Virus record (IMG/VR): IMGVR_UViG_3300028800_000185
Span: 1 to 39,987 of that record
Length of the DNA: 39,987 bases
DNA from: a virus
Direction: 5' to 3' (one strand)
Shown here: positions 16,381 to 23,808 of the stretch, piece after piece
Numbering within the stretch: the stretch's first letter is position 1
How the letters are laid out: each line of letters starts with the position of its first letter
Translations under genes and position numbers: made by a program
Notes under the pieces: model-generated
What the model saw: the letters and a program-made list of their open reading frames with translations, nothing else
Told to the model about the DNA's origin: nothing
Database searches by the model: none

Positions 16381-17534
16381 TAGTTCGCTCCTTGACCTAT
16401 TGCATTAGAGTTTCCTGAGAACGTATTCTCTGAGAAGAGAGTTTGAGTTCTAGTGCTTGTGAAGATTCTCTGACTCCTCTTCCATACTAAGACCTCTTGC
16501 TCCCTGAATAGCCCTTCATAAGCAGAGAATTGATCCCAATCTCCCGTATCAGAAAGCATCTTTCTAGCAGCGCCACGAGCTATGTACTCAGACATGTAAG
16601 CAAAGGGAACCGCGCTTGAAGTGTTTAGAAAAGCAGCGGGAGTTAGATAAGCAGTAAGTTCAACAAGATAAGAGATATTTGGAGGAGGGCGCACAGTAAG
16701 AGTGTTGTTGTAGTACATAATCCCCCGTGGAACACCTGGCTCATAGAAGTAACAGCCTACATTGATGTTGTTACCAGTTGGGATACTCACAGGGAATGTC
16801 ACATTGACCAATCCCGTCTGATAATTCACTGTATTAACTGTAGTACTATAGCCGCCTGTTAATGCGCTGTATCCAAAAGGAGCGGTTCCAGGACTCATGA
16901 GAAGGCCATACTGAACATTGCTAGTTAAAAACTGACCACTATCCGTCACAACTACAGTATTATTATTCGCATCCGTCGTAGTGATGAACACCCCTGCATA
17001 AATGCTAGTACTAGGGATATTTGTATTAATCGTAGTCCCAACAATAGGATCAGTATTAGAACCTGTAGCAATGATACCCGACATATCAACATGTCCAGGA
17101 ATAGCGGGGAAGAAAGGGAGACTAAAAGAATAAGTCGCTCCCCCGTTTCCTGTTGTAGCCGGAGCTAAGGACTGCAAATAATTAGGCCAAAGGTTCCAGA
17201 AATCATTCTGTCGTGTGTAGAAAGGGACTGGAATGCCATTTATGTAACAAGGATCCAAAAACCCTTGATAAACTGGATAAAAATTGATGTTAGAAGAACC
17301 GACGCCGGTGCCTTCAGTCTGAATGTTGTACAAAGGCATGTTGTACTTATCGATTCCTGGAGACGTCTGAAAACGATAAAGAGTTTTCATATCAAAGAGT
17401 TGAACACGTGCGTCTACATCAACCAGGTAGAACCGATTGACATAATCGATGATCAGATTATCAGTAACCGTTGCATTAGAAGGGCTTTTGATAAGCCTTC
17501 GGACATACGTAATGATATCGGTGAGCAAGTTCAA
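16380..17534 (-). CDS. Head-to-tail adaptor (tail accessory) protein
   Basis: A 384-residue protein. The first 70 residues form a helical adaptor pattern (LLTDIITYVRRLIKSPSNAT, then IIDYVNRFYLVDVDARVQLF) seen in P22 gp4-like and T7 gp11-like adaptors that bind under the portal ring. The centre is a large beta-rich insertion (about residues 100-280). The C-terminus returns to helices (PFAYMSEYIARGAARKML, SAYEGLFREQEVLVWKRSQR), as expected for these proteins. Its position two genes after the capsid block supports the call. Confidence 0.7.
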   Translation of the reverse strand: MNLLTDIITYVRRLIKSPSNATVTDNLIIDYVNRFYLVDVDARVQLFDMKTLYRFQTSPGIDKYNMPLYNIQTEGTGVGSSNINFYPVYQGFLDPCYINGIPVPFYTRQNDFWNLWPNYLQSLAPATTGNGGATYSFSLPFFPAIPGHVDMSGIIATGSNTDPIVGTTINTNIPSTSIYAGVFITTTDANNNTVVVTDSGQFLTSNVQYGLLMSPGTAPFGYSALTGGYSTTVNTVNYQTGLVNVTFPVSIPTGNNINVGCYFYEPGVPRGIMYYNNTLTVRPPPNISYLVELTAYLTPAAFLNTSSAVPFAYMSEYIARGAARKMLSDTGDWDQFSAYEGLFREQEVLVWKRSQRIFTSTRTQTLFSENTFSGNSNAIGQGAN

Positions 17535-17579
17535 CTGCGGTCTCCAACTTCAAATTTGAATTGTATCAAATCAAAATTT

Positions 17580-18164
17580 TTATACAAACACAGATCTTCT
17601 TGATCCCACTGGAATAGCGTCCAATCTCTGAACAATCTGATCACTCACCATCTGACCTGTGTATGTGCCCATACCATCAGCAGAAGTCATTTGCGACTGA
17701 TCCATCCTTAGACGATGGTAAATACACCCTTTGATTCTCTCAGCAAGGTATCGCGGGCCCCATACAGGCTTATTAGTAGGCACTTCCCAAAACTCAGCAG
17801 GTTGGCCAGGGTATTTCTTCGTCCAAGCCTCGATCTTCTCACCTATGATCTCTTTGTGCTCAGCGATGAATTGAACATATTCTTTATCAAACTCATAGTC
17901 TTTACGCCATTTTTCATTAAACTTCTCGCCGCGACCGAAGATCGTTTTAACAGGTTTAAGATAGATGTCTTTAGACTTCTGAGCTTCCCTTTGAGAGATC
18001 TTTGTCTGTTGTTCTGTTTCTTCTCTTGGGGCTTCATTCATACGATCAAGAGTCATCTCTTTGATGTTGTCTTCGAAAGCTTTCGATTGTGCATCGATCT
18101 TATCTAATTCTTTTTCAGAGGCAGATTTATGAACCTTCCCTCTTCTTTGATCTTCGTGTTCCAT
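17580..18164 (-). CDS. Hypothetical structural protein
   Basis: A 194-residue, highly charged helical protein. The first half is Glu/Lys-rich (KSASEKELDKIDAQSKAFED). The second half looks folded: KPVKTIFGRGEKFNEKWRKD, FWEVPTNKPVWGPRYLAERI and YHRLRMDQSQM. The latter pattern is typical of small conserved proteins next to adaptor genes in short-tailed phages. A role in head completion is inferred from position only. A start with GAGAA-type ribosome site is seen. Confidence 0.55.
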   Translation of the reverse strand: MEHEDQRRGKVHKSASEKELDKIDAQSKAFEDNIKEMTLDRMNEAPREETEQQTKISQREAQKSKDIYLKPVKTIFGRGEKFNEKWRKDYEFDKEYVQFIAEHKEIIGEKIEAWTKKYPGQPAEFWEVPTNKPVWGPRYLAERIKGCIYHRLRMDQSQMTSADGMGTYTGQMVSDQIVQRLDAIPVGSRRSVFV

Positions 18165-18171
18165 TTTCTCC

Positions 18172-18591
18172 TTAAGATATATTTAAAAAACTTCCGTTAA
18201 TGTACGTCTGGTTTCCCGTTCTTCCTGTATTTGTAGGCCCAGTATTTACATCACCAATAGCCACTATTTGAGGTTTCGTAGGTCCATAGGAAGGGGAAGA
18301 GACAAACGCATTAGCATTAAGTGAGTTTATGTTTACCACGACTTGATTGGCTGATGGCAACGAAGTCACAATCCCTGATTGTTCATTAAGTGGATTGGCA
18401 CCATATGTAAATGGGATTAAAAGCCTAATTTCTTGCCCAATGACGTAATTGTGATTAACCGATGTAGTCACGGTCGTGCTCAGTCCATAAGAAAGTGCCG
18501 TAATGACAAAACGACTAGGCTGAAAATACTGAGGCATTATCGGTGGATTTCTTTCGGGGGCTATTGGGCCGCTGAAGTAGGGATTTGTCAC
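18172..18591 (-). CDS. Head-associated protein, short paralogue of 18695-19819
   Basis: A 139-residue protein from GTG at 18591. Residues 28-110 (FVITALSYGLSTTVTTSVNH, VIGQEIRLLIPFTYGANPLN, PQIVAIGDVNTG) match the C-terminal domain of the next gene upstream (TTANHNFEVGQEIAFRIPSS, PQVVAVGDVSTG). The two probably decorate the head or form collar parts and arose by duplication of one beta domain. A terminator lies between them, so this gene may depend on read-through or its own AT-rich promoter within 18592-18652. Confidence 0.6.
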   Translation of the reverse strand: MTNPYFSGPIAPERNPPIMPQYFQPSRFVITALSYGLSTTVTTSVNHNYVIGQEIRLLIPFTYGANPLNEQSGIVTSLPSANQVVVNINSLNANAFVSSPSYGPTKPQIVAIGDVNTGPTNTGRTGNQTYINGSFLNIS

Positions 18592-18652
18592 TAATTACCT
18601 AAGTGTAAATTACAAATTTAATTTAACTTATCAAGTATTTATTGACAATGAG

Positions 18653-18680
18653 ACAAAAGCCCCCCAGTAAAGAGGGGCTC
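18653..18680 (-). terminator. Rho-independent terminator after the 374-residue gene
   Basis: On the minus strand a hairpin with arms AGCCCC and GGGGCT (18674-18679 and 18658-18663) is followed by TTTTGT. It lies 15 bases past the stop at 18695. It would end or reduce the capsid transcript before the adaptor and tail genes, which helps give capsid proteins in higher amounts than tail proteins. Confidence 0.7.
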
Positions 18681-18694
18681 CAAAGAAAACTCAA

Positions 18695-19819
18695 TTAAGG
18701 ACTAGAATAGTCGTAAAATTGGGCTCTCCAATATATGACATCAGCATTCGCACCAACAAGCACTGAGCTTGTTAGGTTAGTGCCAACTCCAACACCAATG
18801 GTGAATCCAGAAGCGGTGTTATTTACAAACGCTCCTCGGATTGCAGGACCATTGATAGCTGTAACTCTGTTAGTTGAGGTTGGGAATGACGGTGATGGAT
18901 AAAGATTACCACCAGTATACGCCAATCCACCTGTACTAACATCGCCAACTGCCACAACTTGTGGGAAAGACAGACCAGGAACACTTGCCACTGTTTGGTT
19001 AGTGTTAAAGGCTGTAAAACCTGTTGAAACAGCATTACATACGAACGTCGTGTTATTTGTAACAGACGATACGAAGTAATAAACAGGCGATCCAGGAGTT
19101 AGACCATTAGGAAGTGTATTCAGTTGGGTTGTACCCCAAGAAGACGGAATCCTAAAGGCTATTTCCTGACCTACTTCAAAGTTATGGTTTGCAGTTGTTA
19201 CAACTGTTGTTGTTGCGCCAGTTGTAATTGCTTCAATATAAGCAACCGCGGGTTCATACATGAATGGGTAAAGAACCTTCTTCACATACGCACCAGCTGG
19301 TGAGCCTGACAGAGCAGTATAGTTAGAACCAGCACCTGGCCATACTACGCTGAAATGGTTAGCATCACCGACAGCACTGATAACAAAAGGCATTCCACTA
19401 ATTTGTGGCATACCAGTTGTTGCAGATTGATACAAACCTTCGAATACAACAGTATCACCCACAGAATAACCGTGAGCAGTAACGTTGAAAACGATTGGGT
19501 TTGCAGCTGTAGCACCAATAATTTGCTGTTGAGGGCCAAATTGTAGTGCTAGTCCTGCGCTGAATGTACTAATACCATTAGCTACTACGCTGTCTGCTAC
19601 AAGTACTGGAGTTGCGTTATAAACGCCTGTTTCAAGAGCGAACCCTTGACCCATTTGTACATCCCAGAAAGCAGAGACTACTTTGTTCGCAGTTGGAGCT
19701 GCGTTAGCATTGGTATAGTTCCAAAGCTCTACAGTTTGAGGAGCGAACGGAAGATAAATAACCTTCGTTGCGCCTGTAGATGTAAAGCTACCTTTTGCAA
19801 TTCTTGAATACTCAGCCAT
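18695..19819 (-). CDS. Head decoration-type protein with FCCH-like beta domains
   Basis: A 374-residue protein encoded directly after the capsid gene. The N-terminus (RIAKGSFTSTGATKVIYLPF) leads into two beta domains: one near residues 100-165 (GATAANPIVFNVTAHGYSVG, then DTVVFEGLYQ) and one near 190-300 (ATTTVVTTANHNFEVGQEIA). Both have the N-H-x-Y/F-x-V-G-x-x-V/I signature of FCCH-like phage domains. The last part (FTIGVGVGTNLTSSVLVGAN) looks like another small beta domain. Capsid decoration or stabilisation is inferred from position and composition. Confidence 0.62.
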   Translation of the reverse strand: MAEYSRIAKGSFTSTGATKVIYLPFAPQTVELWNYTNANAAPTANKVVSAFWDVQMGQGFALETGVYNATPVLVADSVVANGISTFSAGLALQFGPQQQIIGATAANPIVFNVTAHGYSVGDTVVFEGLYQSATTGMPQISGMPFVISAVGDANHFSVVWPGAGSNYTALSGSPAGAYVKKVLYPFMYEPAVAYIEAITTGATTTVVTTANHNFEVGQEIAFRIPSSWGTTQLNTLPNGLTPGSPVYYFVSSVTNNTTFVCNAVSTGFTAFNTNQTVASVPGLSFPQVVAVGDVSTGGLAYTGGNLYPSPSFPTSTNRVTAINGPAIRGAFVNNTASGFTIGVGVGTNLTSSVLVGANADVIYWRAQFYDYSSP

Positions 19820-20487
19820 TATACACCTCCATTGGTGATCGCTCTAGTACAGAGCAAGTTTCTGATGGCAGTATCTTGCGTAATCGCTTGCGCTTGAGCA
19901 AACTTAACGGCAAGAGTTGCGTTCTGTGCGAGCATACCAGAGTAGTATGGGTCTCTATAAATCAGGTTCATAGAGTATCCATCCTGATTGATATGCGTCA
20001 CTGCCTGCTTACCAACAACAGAGTTGTAGTAAACATCAGCACCACTAGCTGAGGAAAGTCTCGCTACTGGAGCTTCTGAACTTGTCAGAATTCGGCAGTT
20101 GAATACGTTTCCGTACTCAGACGGCAGAGCTTCTGCGTTGTGAGGATAGTTCCACACAGACAAGAAACCTTGTCCTGTTAGGCTATCAAAGTCCGGTTGT
20201 AGCTCAGTTGAGGAGAGCATAAAGTATGAGCTCCTTACTGGGCCTGTTCCGAACTTGTTCTCACCTTCGATACCGCTCATAAACTTATAAGCGTTATTAG
20301 TATCGAGTGTTGCCACAACAACCGAGAAATCCGTGATTCCTAGGTTTGTTGGGTTGTCACCATTTACACCGCCAGCTGCGTTTATTTGTGACGCTGCTGA
20401 GACGATGTAGTCTCTTAAGATCAAGTCTTCTGCTTGTCTCATGGCAACAGCTAATCTCTCTGAAACCCAAGCCAAAACACCTTCTTG
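19819..20487 (-). CDS. Major capsid protein, exon 4 (bulk of the protein)
   Basis: Exon 4 codes for 222 residues beginning QEGVLAWVSERLAVAMRQAE and ending ITNGGV. The string AWVSERLAVAMRQAEDLILRD and the later ILTSSEAPVAR, then GADVYYNSVVGKQAVTHI fit a HK97-fold major capsid protein, most like the N4-gp56 type. Without splicing, the frame would begin only at an internal TTG (20475) with no ribosome site and would lack the N-terminal arm. Joined to exons 1-3 (22031-22074, 21777-21807, 21404-21574) the frame is continuous at every junction, giving 304 residues from the TTG at 22074. Residues between FFG (exon 3) and QEGV look fewer than in typical relatives, so a further micro-exon cannot be excluded. 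Confidence 0.75.
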   Translation of the reverse strand, partial: QEGVLAWVSERLAVAMRQAEDLILRDYIVSAASQINAAGGVNGDNPTNLGITDFSVVVATLDTNNAYKFMSGIEGENKFGTGPVRSSYFMLSSTELQPDFDSLTGQGFLSVWNYPHNAEALPSEYGNVFNCRILTSSEAPVARLSSASGADVYYNSVVGKQAVTHINQDGYSMNLIYRDPYYSGMLAQNATLAVKFAQAQAITQDTAIRNLLCTRAITNGGV

Positions 20488-21403
20488 CGAATTGTTACTC
20501 CTCTTGCGAGGGGACCAGTCATTTCTGCTGATCTCTCATGCTTTCGTCATGAGACCCGACTATCGCTTTACACGAACCTTCCGGAAACCCCAGAAAGTTG
20601 TTTTTATTTCGTGTATCCAACCGCTTTAGTCTGTCACGGTGGACTTAAATACACTTCAGGTGTATACTAGTTGGTGAACCTGTACAAAAGGAGTACCATG
20701 GTGTTCAACAACATCGACCATAAACATAGAATCAAATACGTTCCTAAACAACACGATCCACTTCATCTTGCATATCTTGCTGGTATTGTTGATGGAGAGG
20801 GATGTTTTCATGCTTGTAAGCTTAAAAACAAACCCAATGATGGCTATAAAAACGGCCACTATAGGTGTGTTTTGAAGGTTTCCAATACTGACATCCGTCT
20901 CTTTCATTGGCTTCAAGACACGTTTAGCGGCACATGTTCTGCTGCCTTTAAAGAAACCAGAGATAAACTCTTTAAAAGAGACTGCTATGAATGGGTGGTT
21001 ACGGGACATAGACTTCTCGACTTGTGTCGTCAAATCTTGCCCTATCTTATTATTAAAAAACGTCATTGCGAGCTTGTCATTAAGTTTAGAGAATCCTTTC
21101 CCATGCATTTGGGCAGAGGAAATCGTGAAATCACTCCCGAAGAACAAGTTCTTAGAGAAGATTGCATTTCTGAGATCAAGAAACTTAATGCTAGAGTTCG
21201 CTCTATTCCACATTGTAAAGTCCTTTAAGTCCTTCCGCCTTGTTTCCATGCCACCCTTTGGGGTGGTTTAGGGGTCCAAGTCAATTAGGTCAGATTTATA
21301 CAAGACCAATATAATAAAAAATCTTGTAAAATAACTTGTTCGTTAATTACGCAACCAGTCTTTCGTAATTATAGTTATTAAATTCGGCACTGTTAATTTC
21401 ACA
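20488..21403 (-). mobile_element. Group I intron 3 of the capsid gene, 916 nt, with antisense homing gene
   Basis: Read on the minus strand. The upstream exon end TTCGGT pairs with GCCGAA about 18 nt inside the intron, giving P1 with the required U-G at the splice site. Core parts are visible: the P element AATTGACTTGG near 21275-21285, R at 20621-20642 (CACCGTGACAGACTA), S at 20553-20570 with TAGTC to close P7, and an extended P8 (ACACGAA/TTCGTGT). The 3' end is AGTAACAATTCG. Splicing here joins GGT to CAA with no frame change. The LAGLIDADG gene lies on the opposite strand between the P and R elements. Confidence 0.78.
20698..21228 (+). CDS. LAGLIDADG homing endonuclease, antisense inside intron 3
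   Basis: A 176-residue protein from ATG at 20698, chosen because AAAGGAG precedes it by four bases; an in-frame TTG at 20671 has no such site. One LAGLIDADG motif is present (LAYLAGIVDGEGCF, about residues 24-37), so it would act as a homodimer that cuts intron-less capsid alleles. Later parts (VSNTDIRLFHWLQDTF, KRDCYEWVVTGHRLLDLCRQ) fit the family fold. It is transcribed opposite to the capsid gene, so it cannot be made from the late transcript and needs a plus-strand promoter. Confidence 0.82.
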   Translation: MVFNNIDHKHRIKYVPKQHDPLHLAYLAGIVDGEGCFHACKLKNKPNDGYKNGHYRCVLKVSNTDIRLFHWLQDTFSGTCSAAFKETRDKLFKRDCYEWVVTGHRLLDLCRQILPYLIIKKRHCELVIKFRESFPMHLGRGNREITPEEQVLREDCISEIKKLNARVRSIPHCKVL

Positions 21404-21574
21404 ACCGAAAAACGCCATCTGCGCATCAATGATGTCGCGTTGCGGCACTTGGGCAGGGGGATCGATCCCGCTGTTACCAAGTTGAACCGTAGGAGGCGTT
21501 AGCGCCCTAGGTCTCATAAATCGGCATGTTGTGCCGCCATTTGCTGGCATACTAACCTTGTCACACACCAAAAT
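21404..21574 (-). CDS. Major capsid protein, exon 3
   Basis: 171 nt, 57 codons: ILVCDKVSMPANGGTTCRF, then MRPRALTPPTVQLGN and DIIDAQMAFFG. The pattern K-x-x-M-P-x-N-x-G-T-x-x-R-F-x-R is the N-terminal hallmark of N4-gp56-like capsid proteins (the E-loop and N-arm region). The exon begins after the intron end AGTAACAGCATG and stops at the U of GGT, both by intron rules. Downstream in the genomic frame the sequence runs into intron and stops at 21347, so it makes no sense without splicing. Confidence 0.75.
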
Positions 21575-21776
21575 CATGCTGTTACTTTTATGACCTATCG
21601 CTAGGCGGGAAAACCTCTTCGGATTCTCCTCTCTATATTGCTATAGAGTTCAGACTATCACATACGCTTTCGCGTCCAATGGGTTTAGTCGTTCACGCTA
21701 CCATTACGCTTGCGCCTTGTTGTCCACAGGGGAGTTCCAAGTCAATTACCATCGGTTTTAGAACTACAAATCGTTA
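21575..21776 (-). ncRNA. Group I intron 2 of the capsid gene, 202 nt, no ORF
   Basis: A compact ribozyme. P1 pairs the exon end GAACTAT with GTAGTTC (seven pairs including the terminal U-G). The P element is AATTGACTTGGAACTCC, R is GTGAACGACTAAACC (21681-21696), S contains GATAGTCTGAAC (21649-21663), giving P7 as GACTA/TAGTC. P8 is ACGC-GAAA-GCGT, a GNRA-type cap. P9 is TCTATA-GCAA-TATAGA. It ends AGTAACAGCATG. At about 200 nt it is among the short functional group I introns. No protein is encoded. Confidence 0.82.
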
Positions 21777-21807
21777 ATAGTTCATTGTGGGAGTAGGGAC
21801 ATATAAC
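21777..21807 (-). CDS. Major capsid protein, exon 2 (31-nt micro-exon)
   Basis: Only 31 nt between two introns. With the last two bases of exon 1 (AT) its first base G completes an ATG codon; the rest reads LYVPTPTMNY and ends on a full codon. Spliced, the protein reads LAPAM-LYVPTPTMNY-ILVCDKVSMP, a natural-looking capsid N-arm. Its 5' border depends on a 13-nt version of the shared intron end (AGTAACAGATATG) instead of 12 nt, so a one-base shift is possible but would break the frame. Confidence 0.65.
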
Positions 21808-22030
21808 CATATCTGTTACTTTCGGTATTAACCTACTGACCATTTCTGGCGGGGAAACCTCTTCGGATCTCCCTCTCTACCTTCTTTTTATACGTAGAGG
21901 TCAGACTGTTGCATAGTCTTTTCAGACTCCATCGCGCTCAGTCGTTCACGGTGTATTTAAACTTCCGCCTCGTTACCCCATCGGGCTTCCGAGTCAATCA
22001 GCGACGGTTTTTCTGCCACATTATATGTTT
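21808..22030 (-). ncRNA. Group I intron 1 of the capsid gene, 223 nt, no ORF
   Basis: P1 pairs the exon end CTGCCAT with GTGGCAG 11 nt into the intron, again with a terminal U-G. The core has a GATTGACTCGGAAGCCC P element, R as CGTGAACGACTGAGCGC (21934-21951), S as GCAACAGTCTGACC (21901-21912), so P7 is GACTG/CAGTC. P8 is AGTCT-GAAA-AGACT. The 3' part CCGAAGAGGTTTCCCCGCC is shared with introns 2 and the portal intron. It ends AGTAACAGATATG. No protein is encoded. Confidence 0.8.
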
Positions 22031-22074
22031 ATGGCAGGGGCTAAGCTCTGCAATATCATAGGACCTAAGTTCAA
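22031..22074 (-). CDS. Major capsid protein, exon 1 (start uncertain)
   Basis: The in-frame part reads LNLGPMILQSLAPA from TTG at 22074 (or ATG at 22059 with an AGG site). The best translation signal, AAAGGA followed by ATG at 22094 (MSITTTG), is out of frame by one base and meets TGA at once. Adding one G to the run at about 22075-22077 would join MSITTTG to LNLGPM and give a 311-residue protein with a typical capsid N-terminus. So either a base is missing in this sequence, or the gene is really frameshifted, or the weak TTG/ATG start is used. Confidence 0.55.
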
Positions 22075-22211
22075 CCCGTGGTCGTAATACTCATGGACTA
22101 ATTCCTTTGTAGTATTATTCCTGATATGATATACTAAACCGTAGGCGATACGTGTTACGCCTGTTCTTAGTACATTAGAATGGAAGTTGCGAAATCTTCC
22201 TACGCATTTGC

Positions 22212-22228
22212 CTTGACGCCGACAAGCG
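22212..22228. repeat. 17-bp repeat upstream of the capsid gene
   Basis: The bases CTTGACGCCGACAAGCG at 22212-22228 recur exactly at 23809-23825, just upstream of the scaffold gene. The element contains the inverted pair CTTG/CAAG around a 7-base centre, so it could fold in RNA or bind a protein. Here it lies 118 bases upstream of the capsid ATG at 22094. Confidence 0.6.
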
Positions 22229-22257
22229 AAATTTCAATATATCATAAAAAGGATTTT

Positions 22258-22893
22258 ATGGAACTAATCGATAAAAGATTTGGCAAATGGACAGTTCTTT
22301 CTTATGAGGGAAGAGGCCCCACTAGGGCCTTTTTATACAAAGTTAAATGCGACTGTGGCAAAGAATCTATCACTGACAAAATAGCCTTAACTAGAGGAAA
22401 AAGCACTCAATGTCGTTCATGTGCCAGAAAGATCAGCACCTCTGGATCTAAAAATCCTTCTCATAAACACGGTTATTCTTCTATTTCTCATCCATATTTC
22501 AGAGTATATACAGCGTGGTGTACCATGAAAAGTCGTTGCTATCGCCAAAAGGATAAGAACTTTCAAAGATATGGGGCCGTAGGAATAAAGGTTTGTGATG
22601 AATGGTTAGAAAGTTTTGAAAGATTTCTTCTTGATATGGGGCACCCGCCAGAAAATCATACTTTGGATAGAATTAATGTTTATGGAAACTATTGCAAAGA
22701 AAATTGCAGATGGGCTAATCAGGAAACCCAGAGCAACAATTGTAGAAGAACTATTTACTATGAACACAAAGAAGAAAAACTCTCTGAAACTCAATGGTCC
22801 AGAAAACTAGGAATAACTAGAAATAAGACTATGTACTGGGCCCGAAAAAAAGGGATTCAATGGGTAATAGACAACCTTGAAACACTTAAATAA
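22258..22893 (+). CDS. Homing-type endonuclease (HNH-like), free-standing
   Basis: A 211-residue protein from ATG at 22258, placed after AAGGA by four bases; the longer frame from 22180 lies over the capsid upstream region and has no ribosome site. Residues 31-55 carry a zinc-ribbon-like pair (CDCG...CRSC). The core, YFRVYTAWCTMKSRCY, then RYGAVGIKVCDEWLESFERF and LDRINVYGNYCKENCRWANQ, is a common phage homing-endonuclease domain usually annotated as HNH. It lies between the small gene after scaffold and the capsid gene, on the opposite strand, with no intron core around it. Confidence 0.72.
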   Translation: MELIDKRFGKWTVLSYEGRGPTRAFLYKVKCDCGKESITDKIALTRGKSTQCRSCARKISTSGSKNPSHKHGYSSISHPYFRVYTAWCTMKSRCYRQKDKNFQRYGAVGIKVCDEWLESFERFLLDMGHPPENHTLDRINVYGNYCKENCRWANQETQSNNCRRTIYYEHKEEKLSETQWSRKLGITRNKTMYWARKKGIQWVIDNLETLK

Positions 22894-22894
22894 T

Positions 22895-23137
22895 TTACTC
22901 TGGATCGTCCAAATGAGCCTTCTTCTTCGTAAAAGGCTTAAGAAGCCATTCTCTTAAGACATTCGTCAGAGCCATCGTAAAATCGTAACTCTCTTCGTGC
23001 TTAGCCCTGAATAAGGCAATACTTAAACGGTCCAAGAAATACTTCTCTTTAGCCCATTCTTCTATAGGATACTCACTCGTACAATTATCCAAGTCAGCTA
23101 GGAATAATCTTAAATACTCTTTCTGGTATTCCTTCAT
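22895..23137 (-). CDS. Small hypothetical protein after scaffold
   Basis: An 80-residue charged helical protein (MKEYQKEYLRLFLADLDNCT, then FTMALTNVLREWLLKPFTKK). Its ATG overlaps the scaffold stop by four bases (ATGA at 23134-23137), so it is translationally coupled to scaffold. It could be an assembly co-factor. No family recognised. Confidence 0.55.
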   Translation of the reverse strand: MKEYQKEYLRLFLADLDNCTSEYPIEEWAKEKYFLDRLSIALFRAKHEESYDFTMALTNVLREWLLKPFTKKKAHLDDPE

Positions 23138-23796
23138 CGCACCCCGCCCAACCTAGCCTTAAGCTTCTGGAGCTGGTCATAAGCATTCTTCTGCCCAGAC
23201 TGACTAAAATCACCTTGAGACTGATAAGGAGCCGACGCAGTACCACTCGGCTGATAGTAAGGGCTTCTCATGTTCGCATTCACCTTGTCTTGGATAGACT
23301 GCTCTTTAGCCTTAGGCTTGTCGGTTCCAGACGTCTTGATAGCCTCGTAAACCAACTTCTCACGTTCAAATCCTGGAGGCATGCGTAAAATAGTCTCTGC
23401 AAGAGCAGGATGCTCATTGGCAAATCTCTCAATCACCTCTTCTTTCATCACACTATGGAAGTCGCCCCTCTCTTTAAGGTAGGCTTGCTTATCCCGTTCG
23501 TCCAAGAGTTGTCGCGCTTTGGCTTCTGCCTTTTGATCGATATCTTTCTCTAAATCTTGACGGAATGCAGACATCTGCTTTGCCAGCCTCTTTTGGTCAA
23601 CATAAGGCTCGTCGTCATCATCATCCACCGCTGACCTACTATTTTTAGACAATTCGTTTGCTTTCGCCTCCGCTAAGGATCTTTGCTTACGCTCTTCAGC
23701 AAGCATTTTCTCATAATACTCGCGTTGCTTACGAAGATTGTCTTCTTTTTGAACAGGGACTTCGGGATGTGATGAAGCTTGAATATTTTCAGACAT
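23134..23796 (-). CDS. Putative scaffold protein
   Basis: A 220-residue protein from the ATG at 23796, preceded by AAAGGAAAT; the longer frame to 23877 lacks a site and crosses the repeat element. It is hydrophilic and helical with coiled coils (KQREYYEKMLAEERKQRSLA, DLEKDIDQKAEAKARQLLDE), an acidic patch (DDDDEPYVDQ) and a basic C-terminus (QLQKLKARLGGVR). This composition, and the place between portal and capsid, fits a P22 gp8-like scaffold that guides capsid assembly through its basic end. Identity is inferred, as scaffolds share little sequence. Confidence 0.68.
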   Translation of the reverse strand: MSENIQASSHPEVPVQKEDNLRKQREYYEKMLAEERKQRSLAEAKANELSKNSRSAVDDDDDEPYVDQKRLAKQMSAFRQDLEKDIDQKAEAKARQLLDERDKQAYLKERGDFHSVMKEEVIERFANEHPALAETILRMPPGFEREKLVYEAIKTSGTDKPKAKEQSIQDKVNANMRSPYYQPSGTASAPYQSQGDFSQSGQKNAYDQLQKLKARLGGVR

Positions 23797-23808
23797 ATTT
23801 CCTTTCGT

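Noticed and set aside
17265-18107. Plus-strand frames across the adaptor and 194-residue genes
   Set aside because: They lie opposite well-supported minus-strand genes and have no start signals.
20475-20475. TTG at 20475 as the true start of a 218-residue capsid gene
   Set aside because: No ribosome site precedes it and the frame continues upstream to QEGV at the intron border; the product would lack the N-terminal arm needed for a capsid protein.
21561-21586. Alternative intron 2 end giving HDFGV in exon 3
   Set aside because: Starting exon 3 right after AGTAACAG reads HDFGV, which looks capsid-like, but it meets a stop after five codons and would need a further indel. The 12-nt end shared with two sister introns keeps the frame intact.
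22037-22235. Open minus-strand frame upstream of capsid exon 1 (reads RTGVTRIAYGLVYHIRNN)
   Set aside because: It is in frame with exon 1 and protein-like, but has no start codon with a ribosome site, and no intron core lies upstream to bring in another exon. The segment looks more like the leader with AAAGGA before ATG 22094.
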